DNA of 64,000 nt from NCBI GenBank assembly GCA_011947345.1, contig JAAVTG010000550.1, positions 171,418 to 235,417 on the forward strand. The letters are read 5' to 3'. This document shows, piece after piece, positions 53,656 through 63,250 of the stretch. Source of the stretch: Phytophthora quininea (lineage: Eukaryota; Oomycota; Peronosporomycetes; Peronosporales; Peronosporaceae). The notes beneath the pieces were generated by a model that saw only the letters and a program-made list of their open reading frames with translations, had not been told where the DNA came from and did not search any database. Each line of letters opens with the position of its first letter. Position 1 is the stretch's first letter. Made by a program: the position numbers and the translations under genes.

Positions 53656-53794
53656 TTTCGCGAGTGCTAATTGAACAGTACTTGATTGCTCGAAAATATA
53701 TTTTTTCATATGCAATTCTTATCCTACATGGGGCATTCTTATCCTACATGCGCGTGCAGATCCTTGTGGTGTCGGTCATGCGAGACCCGATCGG

Positions 53795-53830
53795 GGACCA
53801 GACCGCTTGGTGACCCTTGAAAAATCTTCC
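53795..53830 (-). repeat. Terminal inverted repeat of MULE 1, right
   Basis: The minus strand starts GGAAGATTTTTCAAGGGTCA and then reads CCAAGCGGTCTGGTC, the counterpart of 50748-50783. Confidence 0.85.
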
Positions 53831-53838
53831 AAAATACA
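53831..53838. repeat. Target-site duplication of MULE 1, right
   Basis: AAAATACA is identical to 50740-50747. Confidence 0.85.
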
Positions 53839-54660
53839 TGCGTAGGCAGCGGCGCAATCTCTTTGTCCGTTCCGCAAGGAACTTCCGTCACAAAATGCCA
53901 CCATCGTATTTGGGTGCTTTGGGTCTGGGAAATCTGCGTCACTACCGTTGTCTGCATCGTACGCGAACCAAATCCTGGCGCCGTCTGTGTATTCATGACA
54001 CTCGCCAACTTCCAAGTTGAAATACCTCAGAAAATCCTCTGCCTCTCCGAAAGTAGGAAATTTCTTCCACTTGGCGCACGAGTAATTTTTAGTGTGAGCA
54101 ATGGCATCATCTCAGTCGGTAAAGACCCCTTTGCAGTGGCCTATAGCTACAGCGTAGTACCAGTTCGGGTCGTAATCTTCTTCCTCTTCCTCCTCTTCGC
54201 TCTCGTAATATATCTGGTTATTTTCGATATATTCTTGGGCTGCCTCGTAATTGAGGCATTTCTTCACGCGGAAGTTCGAGAACTGGTTAACTTCGTCGTG
54301 CGCCTCTTGGTAGCTCATGTGGATGCCAGTGTTCCTCCCCACCGCAACGGCGTAGTACCAGGTCCCTTCTTCATCTTTCGTGTCTTCGGTGGAGCTGCTG
54401 CAATTTATACCGTAACTTCTCATATTGTCCCTCGCGTCGTTGACATCCGTGAACTTCCGCATGCGGAAGCCGAAATAGCCGTGGACTTGAGACAGCGTGT
54501 CGTCGACATCGTTGTAGATGCCTGTGCAGCGACCCACAGCCACGGCGTAGTACCAGGTGGGGCCGTATCCTGAGTCGCTGCTGCTGGAGGAGTCGTTGTA
54601 GTAACCCACAGCCTTAGATACCCCGTCAAAATGTGGAATGACATCCAACCTTCTTATCAA
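53831..54660 (-). pseudogene. RNase H1 paralogue with three hybrid-binding domains, N-terminal part (split by MULE 1)
   Basis: Three successive RNA:DNA hybrid-binding domains begin TWYYAVAVGRCTGIYNDV, GTWYYAVAVGRNTGIHMSY and NWYYAVAIGHCKGVFTD; ordinary RNase H1 has one. Acidic Ser/Glu-rich linkers separate them. In the third, the Trp after VFTD is a TGA (54112-54114); the frame is open again to MVAFCDGSSLRNGQRDCAAA, which carries the first catalytic Asp. The gene is then cut at ACI by MULE 1 and resumes at 50739. The enzyme would remove RNA from hybrids. The intact relative is at 59484-60248. Confidence 0.8.
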
Positions 54661-54696
54661 ATAATTACGAAAATGAAAAAACTAATACAATCAACG

Positions 54697-55187
54697 CTAG
54701 TTGTCGATTCCTTCGCCAAGAGCAGCCTGCAATGCCTTTCGAGAGGCAAGTTCGCTCCACTTGACTGCCCAGTGCATCGACTCCATTGAACTCAAATATC
54801 CCCACACCAAATTGCGCGGTTTCTTCTGGACAACTATCTCGGTGAGCATACGCTTTGCACCGGCGTCAGCAAAATCCTGCAGAGCAGTCACCAAAGCGTA
54901 GTCTGCCAAGTGAACGCGTAGAGTGAGCTTGCACTCTGGGTCTTCTTGCTCCATGCACGCTACTACATCCATCATAGCGGCCAGACGAGCACAACGCTCT
55001 GTCAGCAAGAAGCTCTCAATCTTGTGAGCCACACTCCAGTCTGGATGGTCAGGGTACTCGCATGCATAGCCGAGATTCTTCTCGCCCTCTTTAAACCCAG
55101 CGACGACCACGCAGACTTCGTTCGGCACAGCAGGGAAATCCTGGTCCGCCTTGCGTCTACGTCGTGGGGGAGGTGCTTCATCGACTT
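54697..55187 (-). pseudogene. Degenerate RNase H-like domain, C-terminal part (beyond MULE 2)
   Basis: It continues VDEAPPPRRRRKADQDF, then a domain that aligns by eye with RNase H1: VCVVVAGFKEGEKNLGYA at the place of VAFCDGSALRNG, ERCARLAAMMDVV for NRAEYLAALAAL, LRVHLADYALVTAL for LYIFSDSKLLVESM, and WAVKWSELASRKA for ESHWNEVADESAR. On this alignment the first Asp, the Glu and the last Asp are replaced (Gly, Ala, Ser) and only the middle Asp is kept. The protein would bind hybrids through its N-terminal domains without cutting them. The stop is at 54697. Confidence 0.6.
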
Positions 55188-57466
55188 GGTTGCCTTTTTG
55201 CGGGTCTTATTCTGGTCGGGTCTGGCTATTGGGTCTAGTCAAATCCTTGACCGAGCAGTTAGACCTGACCGAAACCAGCGATACGAGATAAAGTTGGACA
55301 AAATCGATGTTCATGCTCACTAGCTGAAGTTGTCTACTCGGTTTTTATCTTGGGTGGTTTGGGTAGCAAGTACTTCTCACGGCGATGGGGTGCTTTTGCT
55401 CGGTTCGTGGGAATATCTTCCAAAATCTGCACGTGGCGCCGTGCAAGAGCTTCGATGCCAGCTACAAACACTGGGATGCTGGGGTGGGGGCTTAAGAAAG
55501 CCCCATTTAGCTCTTTCTAGGGGTTGTTCGTTCGAGCCATGACTTGCTTCACTGTGTCGTGCACGTTCCACAACTCCGGCCCGTGTTTCTTCACCCACAG
55601 CTCATTGAAGTATTTCCAATATGATTCCCACTTGGTGTGCGAGTAAACCAGCCCAGCAGATTCACACTTCGTGCGGATAAGTTTTCTGACGTAGCATGTT
55701 CCCTGTACTGCAACCATGCTCTGCTCAATCACCGCCAACGTGTCTAACACACCTGACGCCATAGCGATTTTGATTTCTGGCGCAGAAATCCGAAGTTTCT
55801 TCATGTGCCTACCAACGGCCTGCTTAAAATGAAAAAAAATACAGCCTTGAACCTTGGCATCGGGAAATTGTGTCAGCACGGCAGTGATCAAACCCGCCTC
55901 GAAGTCGCACACAACTTGCGCTGGGTCCAGCTTTTGATCTGTCGCTTGCACGACATGGTCAATGACATTCCAGTACATGTCCGCCTACTTTGACGATCAT
56001 GAGATGTAAAAGATGGGTAGGAAGAACCCAGAAGCTTGGTCAAGAACCATGATAACTATACATTGGTAGAATGTTGATGAAACGCACCTAAAGGTGCCAT
56101 CGACAAAGAGCGTAACATCTTTGTACTTGAGCCGCTCGATGAGGACGGGGTGCCCCCACCCAATCAATTGCTCCACACTGCCATCTCTCTCGGAATAAAC
56201 GCGATGAAATTGAAAGAAATTCATAGTGCTTCCCTTTACTAGAGACAGCGGTGGCACTTCCACCAGTCCGTGCAGCGAGCCTCCGAAATAGTCACGACGG
56301 TCTCGATAAACCTGCTGTCGAACTTGGTCACGTGTTAACCCGTGGGCAGCTACGTCGTCATCGGTATCATAAAACTTGCTGCGTACCCCTCCCAAACACT
56401 TTCCGCAGACCTTGCAACATCCTCGAGCACCAAAGCACTCACAGCAGCCTTCATCGCTTCCGACACATCACGGATACCAGCAACGAGCGTGGGCTGGTGG
56501 CAGCTGTGGGGCCTGAAGTTTGTGAAAGCCATCAGCTCCGCACTAAACTCCACCCTTCCTTTGCACTTGGAACTACGACGGTAAAAACTGCACCTGTATG
56601 TGATCTTCTTAGACGACGAGGCAGCCTTGGTGTTCTGAAATCCTCTTAGCCGAATCACTGACTTAAATTTCGTTCGCTCGGGCTCGCCGTAGTGCACCAT
56701 CTCTCCAGAAGGCGGTGTTGCTGCAGACACTCCGGCAATATCGGTTCCGTAGAGCAAGTTCGTGTTGCTGCACGGCGCTCGTACCGCTGACGGGTGTGAC
56801 GTGGACGGCTAGCTGAGGTTGAACGACGCAAGCTGTCTGGAGGCGACCGGCTGCGATGAAGACACCAAGCACTGAGACAACGTCTCCGTTGATGCAACCG
56901 ACTCCGACATTGGCGACTGCGGCGCGGCAAGTTCTTGCGGCGGTAGCGCTAATACGCCTGGGATCGAGAGACCGGTCATATGCAGGTGTAGTTCATCTGA
57001 CGCGTCGGATGACTGCGAAAGGGTTGATGACAATGGGGTTGGTGGTTCACTTGATGGGCTGGGCAACGCACCCGGCAAGGAACTGAACGGGGTGTTGACC
57101 GTCCACGGAACGATGGGTCGGGAAGTAAGTTCCATGACCTTGACGCGCTTGGCTCGGGTTCGAGCTGGATGTCGGCAGCTCCCGGCGAGAACGTCGCAGC
57201 AGCTCTTTCTGCTGATCAAGAAAAGCCGAGCGAGGCCGCGTATTCATGTTTGCAGTCACCTTGCGGGGTGCTTTGCGGCGTTATGCGTGTGCTTGGTCTT
57301 GGCCATGTCGGGTCACTCAGTGAGGGGAGAGGCTGCCTGTTCCTTGGACAGATCAAAGCGAAAGTGAGCTAAGCTTGTGGTCCAGCACCATTAATGGGCC
57401 TGGATCAAACTGCGCTTTGATCAAATCTTAGACCAGATCCGAATAAGACCCGCAAATAATCTTCCC
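55188..57466 (-). mobile_element. MULE 2 (Mutator-like transposon), internally deleted
   Basis: The element is 2,279 bp. Terminal inverted repeats: the left begins GGTTGCCTTTTTGCGGGTCT and the right, on the minus strand, GGGAAGATTATTTGCGGGTC, sharing the core TTTGCGGGTCTTATTC. The 8-bp target duplication ATCGACTT (55180-55187) / ATTGACTT (57467-57474) has one mismatch. It carries a FLYWCH and MULE transposase that ends abruptly after RTNN. It splits the degenerate RNase H-like gene. Confidence 0.82.
55517..57219 (-). pseudogene. MULE 2 transposase, C-terminally truncated
   Basis: A Ser/Pro-rich N-terminal frame (57219-56809) may be the first part. The FLYWCH finger is KKITYRCSFYRRSSKCKGRV plus HSC. 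The MULE domain follows: VTLFVDGTFRCVS (first Asp), VVCDFEAGLITAVL (second Asp), GCIFFHFKQAVGRHMKK and WESYWKYFNELWVKKHG. It stops at MARTNNP, just before the position of the catalytic Glu (NLLER in MULE 1), so the element cannot encode a complete transposase. Frame changes near 56390 and 55990. Confidence 0.8.
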
Positions 57467-57474
57467 ATTGACTT

Positions 57475-57957
57475 CGTCTCCAAGTTCTTCGCGACCGCGC
57501 TTGTAGGTAGGAGGAGGGGGAGCCTCATCTTCATTCGCTTCGGAGGAACGCGAAGCCGTCTGGGTTATTGTGTCTGAAGAAGTGTCGTCAACAACCTTAA
57601 CGAGGGCCTGCGCCCCAGCGTCCTACCACTAGTGGCGACGCAAGAAACCTTTAGCCTCTTTGTAGCTGACAAATTTCTTCAGGCTGTTGCCTGAGTACTT
57701 GAACGTTTGGTTTCGAGCGTCCTGGACGTCCTTGTAGACCCCAACCTTCCGCCCGACAGCCACAGCGTACGCAGGTCCATTCCATATCTCAGTGCTTTGC
57801 TTCGTGCACCGCGAGGCTTGCAGACATGCTTCGGCCTCGTTCATTGTAGAGAACCGAAGGATTTTGCCATGTGCGAACCCCTGGCCGATTGTTTGACCTC
57901 GCTCAGCGACGTGAATACGGCGACGGGGCGGCCCACAGGCACCGCGTAGTAACGCAT
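57475..57957 (-). pseudogene. Hybrid-binding-domain protein with degenerate RNase H, N-terminal part (split by MULE 2)
   Basis: It starts at MRYYAVPVGRPVAVFTSLSE (57957), a first RNA:DNA hybrid-binding domain that changes frame once at a C run (57878-57881) and continues GFAHGKILRFSTMNEAEACL. A second domain follows (GPAYAVAVGRKVGVYKDVQD to VSYKEAKGFLRRH). Two TAG codons near 57620-57631 interrupt the frame, or mark an intron I could not define. The linker is Ser/Thr-rich, then Pro-rich (EDEAPPPPTYKRGR), and runs in frame to the MULE 2 border. The C-terminal half is at 54697-55187. Confidence 0.7.
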
Positions 57958-58237
57958 CGGACCTTGTCGGCACTTGGAAAATTCGCAACTGGGTAGGGAA
58001 AACGGAAACCGAGCCTGGCTGGAAAGGTGTCGTCGTTGCCTTCAACACCCAACGTACTAAACTTTGTACCTCGCAATCATCCCCAAACGAGCCAATCACA
58101 GCGTCGTCGCCAACCACGTCGCTAGTTGCCTACAAATCCCAAGACTAATTGAGCGCACCAAATGTATGGAGCGATTCCAACGGTCTCACTCTGGAATCAG
58201 CCACGTCCCCCTCAGGTTAGTTGCAGCACCACCGCAA

Positions 58238-59305
58238 ATGCATCTCCTGGGGCTGCTTCTCCTCTCTCTACTTTGCAGTCAGATCCTCTCCACTCCTATC
58301 ACGGAAGTGGAGCTCTCCACTGAGTGCGTGGCTAACGAAGGCGCCTGTGTATCCCAGAGCCAGAGTCAAGTCGAGTCTCCTCCGTGCTCCTTCGCCTCCA
58401 TATCCAGCAACATGTTCACCAGTCGTCGCGTCGCCCTCAAGTTCATCACAAGAGAGCAAGGAGAAGGTGTCGGCGCCACTGTACGTCGCTCTTTGGGCTC
58501 CCAGCAGCTCCGCAATCTCGACCCGTTCCTCATGTTGGACGAGTTCAACGTCGGCTTACCTGGAGGCTTTCCAGACCATCCTCATCGTGGTTTTGAGACG
58601 GTCACGTACGTCCTACCGACGTCCAAAGGGATCATGCAACATGAAGACTTTATGGGCAACAAAGGAGAGCTAGGAGCTGGAGATCTCCAGTGGATGACGC
58701 CTGGCAAGGGAATCATGCACGCCGAGATGCCAAAAAGCAGCGAGCCATCGCACGGTCTGCAGCTGTGGATCAATCTGCCAAAGGACAAGAAGATCATGGA
58801 GCCACGATACCAAGAAGTGGGTCGAGACACGGTGCCTCATGTCTGGGACGACGATAAAAAGGTGGAGGCCATTGTCTTTGCTGGAGAAGTGTTCGGACAG
58901 AAGGGGCCCATTAAGACGGAAGCCCCGGTCACGTACATCCACTTCTTGATGAAGAAAGGGGCCGAGCTCGAGTACAAAATCCCGAGCGGCCACAATGCGT
59001 TCGTGTATATACTCAGTGGCTCTGGCAAATGTGCTGGGGAGGAAGTTAAAGCTCATCATGCTATTGTGCTGGAGAAAGAGGGAGACGGCGTGCACTTGAC
59101 CACAGACGATGAGGAAGGTCTGTCGTTCATCGCCATCTCCGGCCTGCCACTGAATGAACCGGTGGTGCAGTACGGACCGTTTGTCATGACCTCTGAAGTG
59201 GAGATCCACCAGACGATCCGAGACTACCAGGAGGCAAGAACGGCTTCGAGAACGCCCCCACTTGGGCCTCGGACATCGGCAAGCGTCGCTAAAACAGAGT
59301 ACTAA
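58238..59305 (+). CDS. Pirin family protein with an N-terminal signal-like segment
   Basis: The protein has 355 residues from MHLLGLLLLSLLC. A longer frame begins at 58064 and a core-only start is MFTSRRVALKF near 58411. The bicupin carries the pirin motifs: FPDHPHRGFETVTYVL, with the metal-binding His residues, and GDLQWMTPGKGIMHAEMP. Pirins bind iron and act as redox cofactors or quercetinases, usually in nucleus or cytosol. The first 20 residues look like a signal peptide (LLGLLLLSLLCSQILS), so this one may be secreted. It is intact and divergent from the MULE 2-split gene. Confidence 0.85.
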   Translation: MHLLGLLLLSLLCSQILSTPITEVELSTECVANEGACVSQSQSQVESPPCSFASISSNMFTSRRVALKFITREQGEGVGATVRRSLGSQQLRNLDPFLMLDEFNVGLPGGFPDHPHRGFETVTYVLPTSKGIMQHEDFMGNKGELGAGDLQWMTPGKGIMHAEMPKSSEPSHGLQLWINLPKDKKIMEPRYQEVGRDTVPHVWDDDKKVEAIVFAGEVFGQKGPIKTEAPVTYIHFLMKKGAELEYKIPSGHNAFVYILSGSGKCAGEEVKAHHAIVLEKEGDGVHLTTDDEEGLSFIAISGLPLNEPVVQYGPFVMTSEVEIHQTIRDYQEARTASRTPPLGPRTSASVAKTEY

Positions 59306-59359
59306 CGGTAGCCACATCAATCGCGAGGTATCCATCTGCTTTTGTTCTCCCCACGTGTA

Positions 59360-59374
59360 TCATTTGTCAAACAG
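59360..59374 (+). promoter_or_regulatory. Inr-like element upstream of RNase H1
   Basis: TCATTTGTCAAACAG partly matches the oomycete initiator (TCATTYYNCAWTTT), about 110-125 bp upstream of the ATG at 59484. The second half of the match is weak. Confidence 0.3.
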
Positions 59375-59483
59375 GTCCTGGGACGCTTCCCCATCATGAG
59401 CTGGCCAGCGAACTCGAGCGAAGACTGTACGTGGCCCCGCACCGTTTGACGCTGAGAAGGGTGACCAAGAAGAAGACCAAGAG

Positions 59484-60248
59484 ATGGAAGACGTCGACTC
59501 GTGTTGGTTCTACGCCGTAGCGGTCGGACGCTGCACCGGCATCTTTACGGACTGGGACGACGCCATGATGCACACAAGAGGCTTCTCATACGCCAAGTTC
59601 AAGAAGTTCCTGACGTTCGACGAGGCTCGGTCGTTCCTGAACGAATTCGACTTGGACGTCGGTCGTGGTCATTCGTTCACGGACGGCTCGCAGAGATGGT
59701 TCGCCTACGACGTTCAAGGAGGAGACGACGACGAATTCCCAGACCCCAAATATCCAGGCACGCTGGTGGCTTTCTGTGACGGCAGTGCGTTGCGGAACGG
59801 CCGACGAGACTGCGAGGCGGCGTTCGCCTGCATCTTCCCGCACAATCGTGACTGGGACGTCGTCGATGTGGTGGAAGGACCGTGGGCGACCAGTAACCGA
59901 GCGGAGTATCTGGCAGCTCTAGCTGCGTTGAAACGAGCCAACAATGAAGACTCTTCCTTAACCAAGATGCTGTACATCTTCTCAGACAGCAAGCTCTTGG
60001 TTGAGTCGATGAGTCAGTGGATCTTCAAGTGGAGGCACAACGGCTGGCAGACCATCACGGGTTCGTCAGTCCGCAACCAAGACATCTTGGAGAAGCTGCT
60101 AGCTGCGCAGGGTAGTCGCCGCGTCGTGTGGCGCAAGGTCAAGGGCCACTCAGGAAATGCCAGTTGGGAGTCGCATTGGAACGAAGTCGCAGACGAATCG
60201 GCGCGGGCAGCAGCTCGACGCATTTCCAACGACGAAGACGATGACTAA
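59484..60248 (+). CDS. Ribonuclease H1, intact
   Basis: The protein has 254 residues: one N-terminal RNA:DNA hybrid-binding domain (SCWFYAVAVGRCTGIFTDWD to FDEARSFLNEF), then the catalytic RNase H fold. All four acidic residues are visible: Asp in AFCDGSALRNG, Glu in NRAEYLAALAAL, Asp in YIFSDSKLLVES and Asp in WNEVADESARA, with the His of KGHSGNASWE. It cleaves RNA in hybrids such as R-loops and primers. No mitochondrial presequence is obvious. This is the only undamaged one of three linked paralogues; the other two are cut by MULEs. Confidence 0.93.
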   Translation: MEDVDSCWFYAVAVGRCTGIFTDWDDAMMHTRGFSYAKFKKFLTFDEARSFLNEFDLDVGRGHSFTDGSQRWFAYDVQGGDDDEFPDPKYPGTLVAFCDGSALRNGRRDCEAAFACIFPHNRDWDVVDVVEGPWATSNRAEYLAALAALKRANNEDSSLTKMLYIFSDSKLLVESMSQWIFKWRHNGWQTITGSSVRNQDILEKLLAAQGSRRVVWRKVKGHSGNASWESHWNEVADESARAAARRISNDEDDD

Positions 60249-60418
60249 GCTGCTTCCCCATATAAATGTCGTCGTAGTTCTTGCAACTCGATCGCAGACA
60301 CTATTTCAAGTCGTGGACATTTATAAGACATGGGTGTTGGTCTCCTACGACAGCAATAGCCATAACTCTTACCAACGCGTTGGCCATCGCCACACGGCAA
60401 TTCGACCACGCGGCCACG

Positions 60419-62585
60419 ATGCCTCCGAACGTATCAACGGAGACGGTGGTGTTGTCGTTCTGGGGTTTCGCGGCCTGGTGGGTCTTGATCCTGGGAGTGC
60501 ACGTGATTTCCTGTGTCTACGCTGCGCTGTATTCCTACTCGTACTGGAAGCTGAAGGACTCTTTCCTCGACATGTTTTTGGAGTCTCTGAAGATTGGAAT
60601 GCTGGCACCATACCACCACCGGATCGCCATCATCCATGCGATGGTTTCTGGGGTACATGCTGTCTGCATTTTCCTCATGATCGGCGGGTCGGTTTGGCAA
60701 CGTTCACTCGCTTTCACCCCGTGGACGTCCACCTTGGCTGGCTCTAGCAACGATTCTAAGCCCCTACGGACCAATTCAGCCATTCTCAAGAAGATGTCAA
60801 CGATCTATACCAAGCTAGCGGATCGCCGCAGTCTCTTTGGAGTGAATAGCGAGTATTTCCACGTGATTCTCATCTGCCGGGAGGTCGTAGAGACGGCTCT
60901 GCAGACTGTACAGGCGTACCGAATGAGCAGATTGCTGCCGCGTACGATTTTAAACCGCTTCTACGTAGTTCTGCTAGCCATCAACTGCTGGTCGTCGGTC
61001 TTCGTGTACTCCATGTTTTTCAAAGGCGACGAAGCCAAAAGACGGTTTGCCTGCATCGTGTTGGACTGCATTTTGGATGTCATGTCGTGTATGGGGTGGA
61101 GTTCATTATCCTGATGAGCTACGCGAGTCAGTACAACCCCAAGCTGCGAGGATTTAGCGAGTGGCTCTGGTACAATGACGAGTGGGTTGCGCGTGCCCTC
61201 AACGAGTTTCAGATGCTCGTAGTTGTTTCGTGGTCGGATCTGGCGAGCCGCACATTTTTTCGTTGGGTTTAGTCATGACGACAACGAGCATCAAAGATTT
61301 ATTGCAACACCACCCAAGAAATATCAACCAGGTCGCCATTGGTGGTGGTCCTACCAGCGAGTTGATTTCAGGAGAGAAGCTCGCTTCGATAGTATGGCCC
61401 AAGCCAGCTCTAGCTCTGGGACCGAGTGTCTCCATGGCCAAACTTCTGGCCAAACCAAGCAACAGCTACAGCACTTCAAGATTGAAAACCCAGTTGGGAC
61501 AGTGGCTACTACGTGCAGCACACTTGACGTTTGGTGCCTGGGGTGTGCTAGTGCTGGCATTCCACACATACGCGTCGCTCCAGCCAACGCTTCCGCAATG
61601 CTTCATGCAAGTTCGGCCGTGGGCTACGTCTCGTCCTGCTTGCTATCTGGCAGCTCTTGATTGCCACACTTTGGGAATATCCGGCAAGAAACTAGAGGTG
61701 GAGCAGAAATGGAATGAGTTCGACAGCTCCACCGTCGTGCAGCTACTGATCCGCCATTGCCCTGCTTTGGAAGTCCCTGATGTTTTCACTGAATTTCACC
61801 AGCTGCGAGGCATCAAAGTGTATAATTCGACCATCAAAGAGTGGGGAGAATCAGCGGCGTTCACAAACACACACCATCCGGGACTGGGGGCATTGTTTAT
61901 TGTTCGAGTGAACATGACGGATGGCTTGTTGCCTCTCGGCTTCCAGTCGTCCGATTTCCCCAAAATCCTGTATGATATTGAAATGTGTGCTACGAACATT
62001 CGTGAGATACCTGATGACCTCGACACCAAGTGGTCTCCTGCATCGATTATCCAGATCGAATACAGCCAACTCACGAGTATCCCATCGGTGCTTTGGCGTC
62101 TTGAGCCGTACTATTTGGCAGTGACTGGTAACCCAATTACTGAGGTCCCTCCGGAAGTGTTCGAATCTCCAGGTATGTTTTACTTGGGCATCAGCGAGAT
62201 GAATATTCAAGAACTACCTCGAAATGTGACGCGACTATCTCCTGACTTGGGCTACATTTACATCGGAGAGACCAACATTGCCGTGTTTTGGTCCTGGGTG
62301 GACGAATTGTTAGAAAATCGAAAAGGTAAACCTGCACCTTGGCTTGGTGAACGATCTGCTTACTGCTACGACCTTGAAAAACTACAAAATGGCTCTGCGG
62401 ATTCGTTCAGCGTACCGATGTCATCCGAGTACTCCACGGTGCTTATGGACCCGTCTGAAGAGAACCGAAAGGTGATTTTGAAAGAGGTTCGATGCGACGT
62501 CTCCATTGACGGACTGTTTTACCCCATCGCTATCGACGACGGCAACAACGCTATTAGTACGCCACCTCCGTTGGTTAAGCCGTGA
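60419..62585 (+). CDS. Leucine-rich-repeat membrane protein (two apparent 1-bp frameshifts)
   Basis: The start is set at MPPNVSTETVVLSFWGFAAW (60419) because a membrane helix follows; the frame is open further up to 60281. The N-terminal part has several hydrophobic segments (VLILGVHVISCVYAALYSY, VCIFLMIGG, RFYVVLLAINCWSSVFVYSM, AHLTFGAWGVLVLAFHTY). After these comes a large soluble domain with degenerate leucine-rich repeats (CPALEVPDVFTEFHQLRGIK, ITEVPPEVFESPGMFYLGIS, IQELPRNVTRLS). Frame changes sit on a G run at 61093-61096 and a T run at 61255-61260, each repaired by one base. It resembles an oomycete LRR membrane protein family; the ligand is unknown. Confidence 0.75.
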
Positions 62586-63250
62586 GGGATAAATTAATTC
62601 TGTATTAAGTGAGCTTTTCTACACGAGGTCGGCTGCAACGGCAGCCACGACACCAGCAACCGACACGAACAGAGTCGCACCCGAAGCCGAGGAAATCGTC
62701 GCATCATCCGCCGGGGTCGTGGGGCAGGTGATGTCGGCCCACAGCGAAGAGTCCGATTTCTTGGTGGCGTCGCCTGGGTGCAACAGCCCAGTGCTCCATC
62801 GGACCCCCGATTGCGGCCAAAACGTGGCGGTGTTGCCGTGGCCTCGTGTGGATTTTCGTTGACCATTGTTTTTATTCTATTTGAAAAAAAAACTTGCGCT
62901 CGGATCTTTTGCGGACTGCTCTGTTCTCGTTATGCATCTCGACGAGGTCACTGAGGCTATCGTCGATGCAGTATCGGCCTAACGTGATAAAACTTGGAGC
63001 AAGCCAGTTGTGGTGTCTGGATATCCCATAACCTCATCGATCTACGCAACAGTACTGTAGCTACATCGTCCTTCAAGACCGAGTAAAAGCTTCGTTGTGG
63101 AAAGTAAGGATCAGTACGAATCTTGGCATACTACAGACCACCGGGATAAGCGATGTTAAATGACAACAAGGACGATTTCTGGGTAGAATCATGATTAACT
63201 ATATTGTTATCAGGATTTCTCAAATTGCGGCGATGTACAAATGCTATTAA
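62586..63250. other. No firmly supported gene
   Basis: On the minus strand, 62866-62620 encodes a tail (SGATLFVSVAGVVAAVAADL) that resembles a GPI-anchor signal preceded by a Thr/Ser/Pro-rich stretch, but no start codon or upstream exon was found. An A run (62882-62890) precedes it. The rest shows nothing recognisable. Confidence 0.3.

Larger units (their letters stand above)
50748..53830 (-). mobile_element. MULE 1 (Mutator-like transposon) carrying a RING-H2 ORF
   Basis: The element is 3,083 bp and inserted in the RNase H1 paralogue. Its termini are inverted repeats: GGTAGACTTTTCCAGGGTCA at the left and, on the minus strand, GGAAGATTTTTCAAGGGTCA at the right, both continuing CC(G/A)AGCGGTCTGGTC. 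The 8-bp target duplication AAAATACA occurs at 50740-50747 and 53831-53838. It encodes a FLYWCH plus MULE-type transposase and, upstream of it on the same strand, a RING-H2 protein. Confidence 0.9.

Noticed and set aside
62594..62866. A 90-codon minus-strand gene starting MVNENPHEATATPP
   Set aside because: It is Arg/Pro-rich and looks like a shadow. The alternative frame with a GPI-like tail is more protein-like but has no start.
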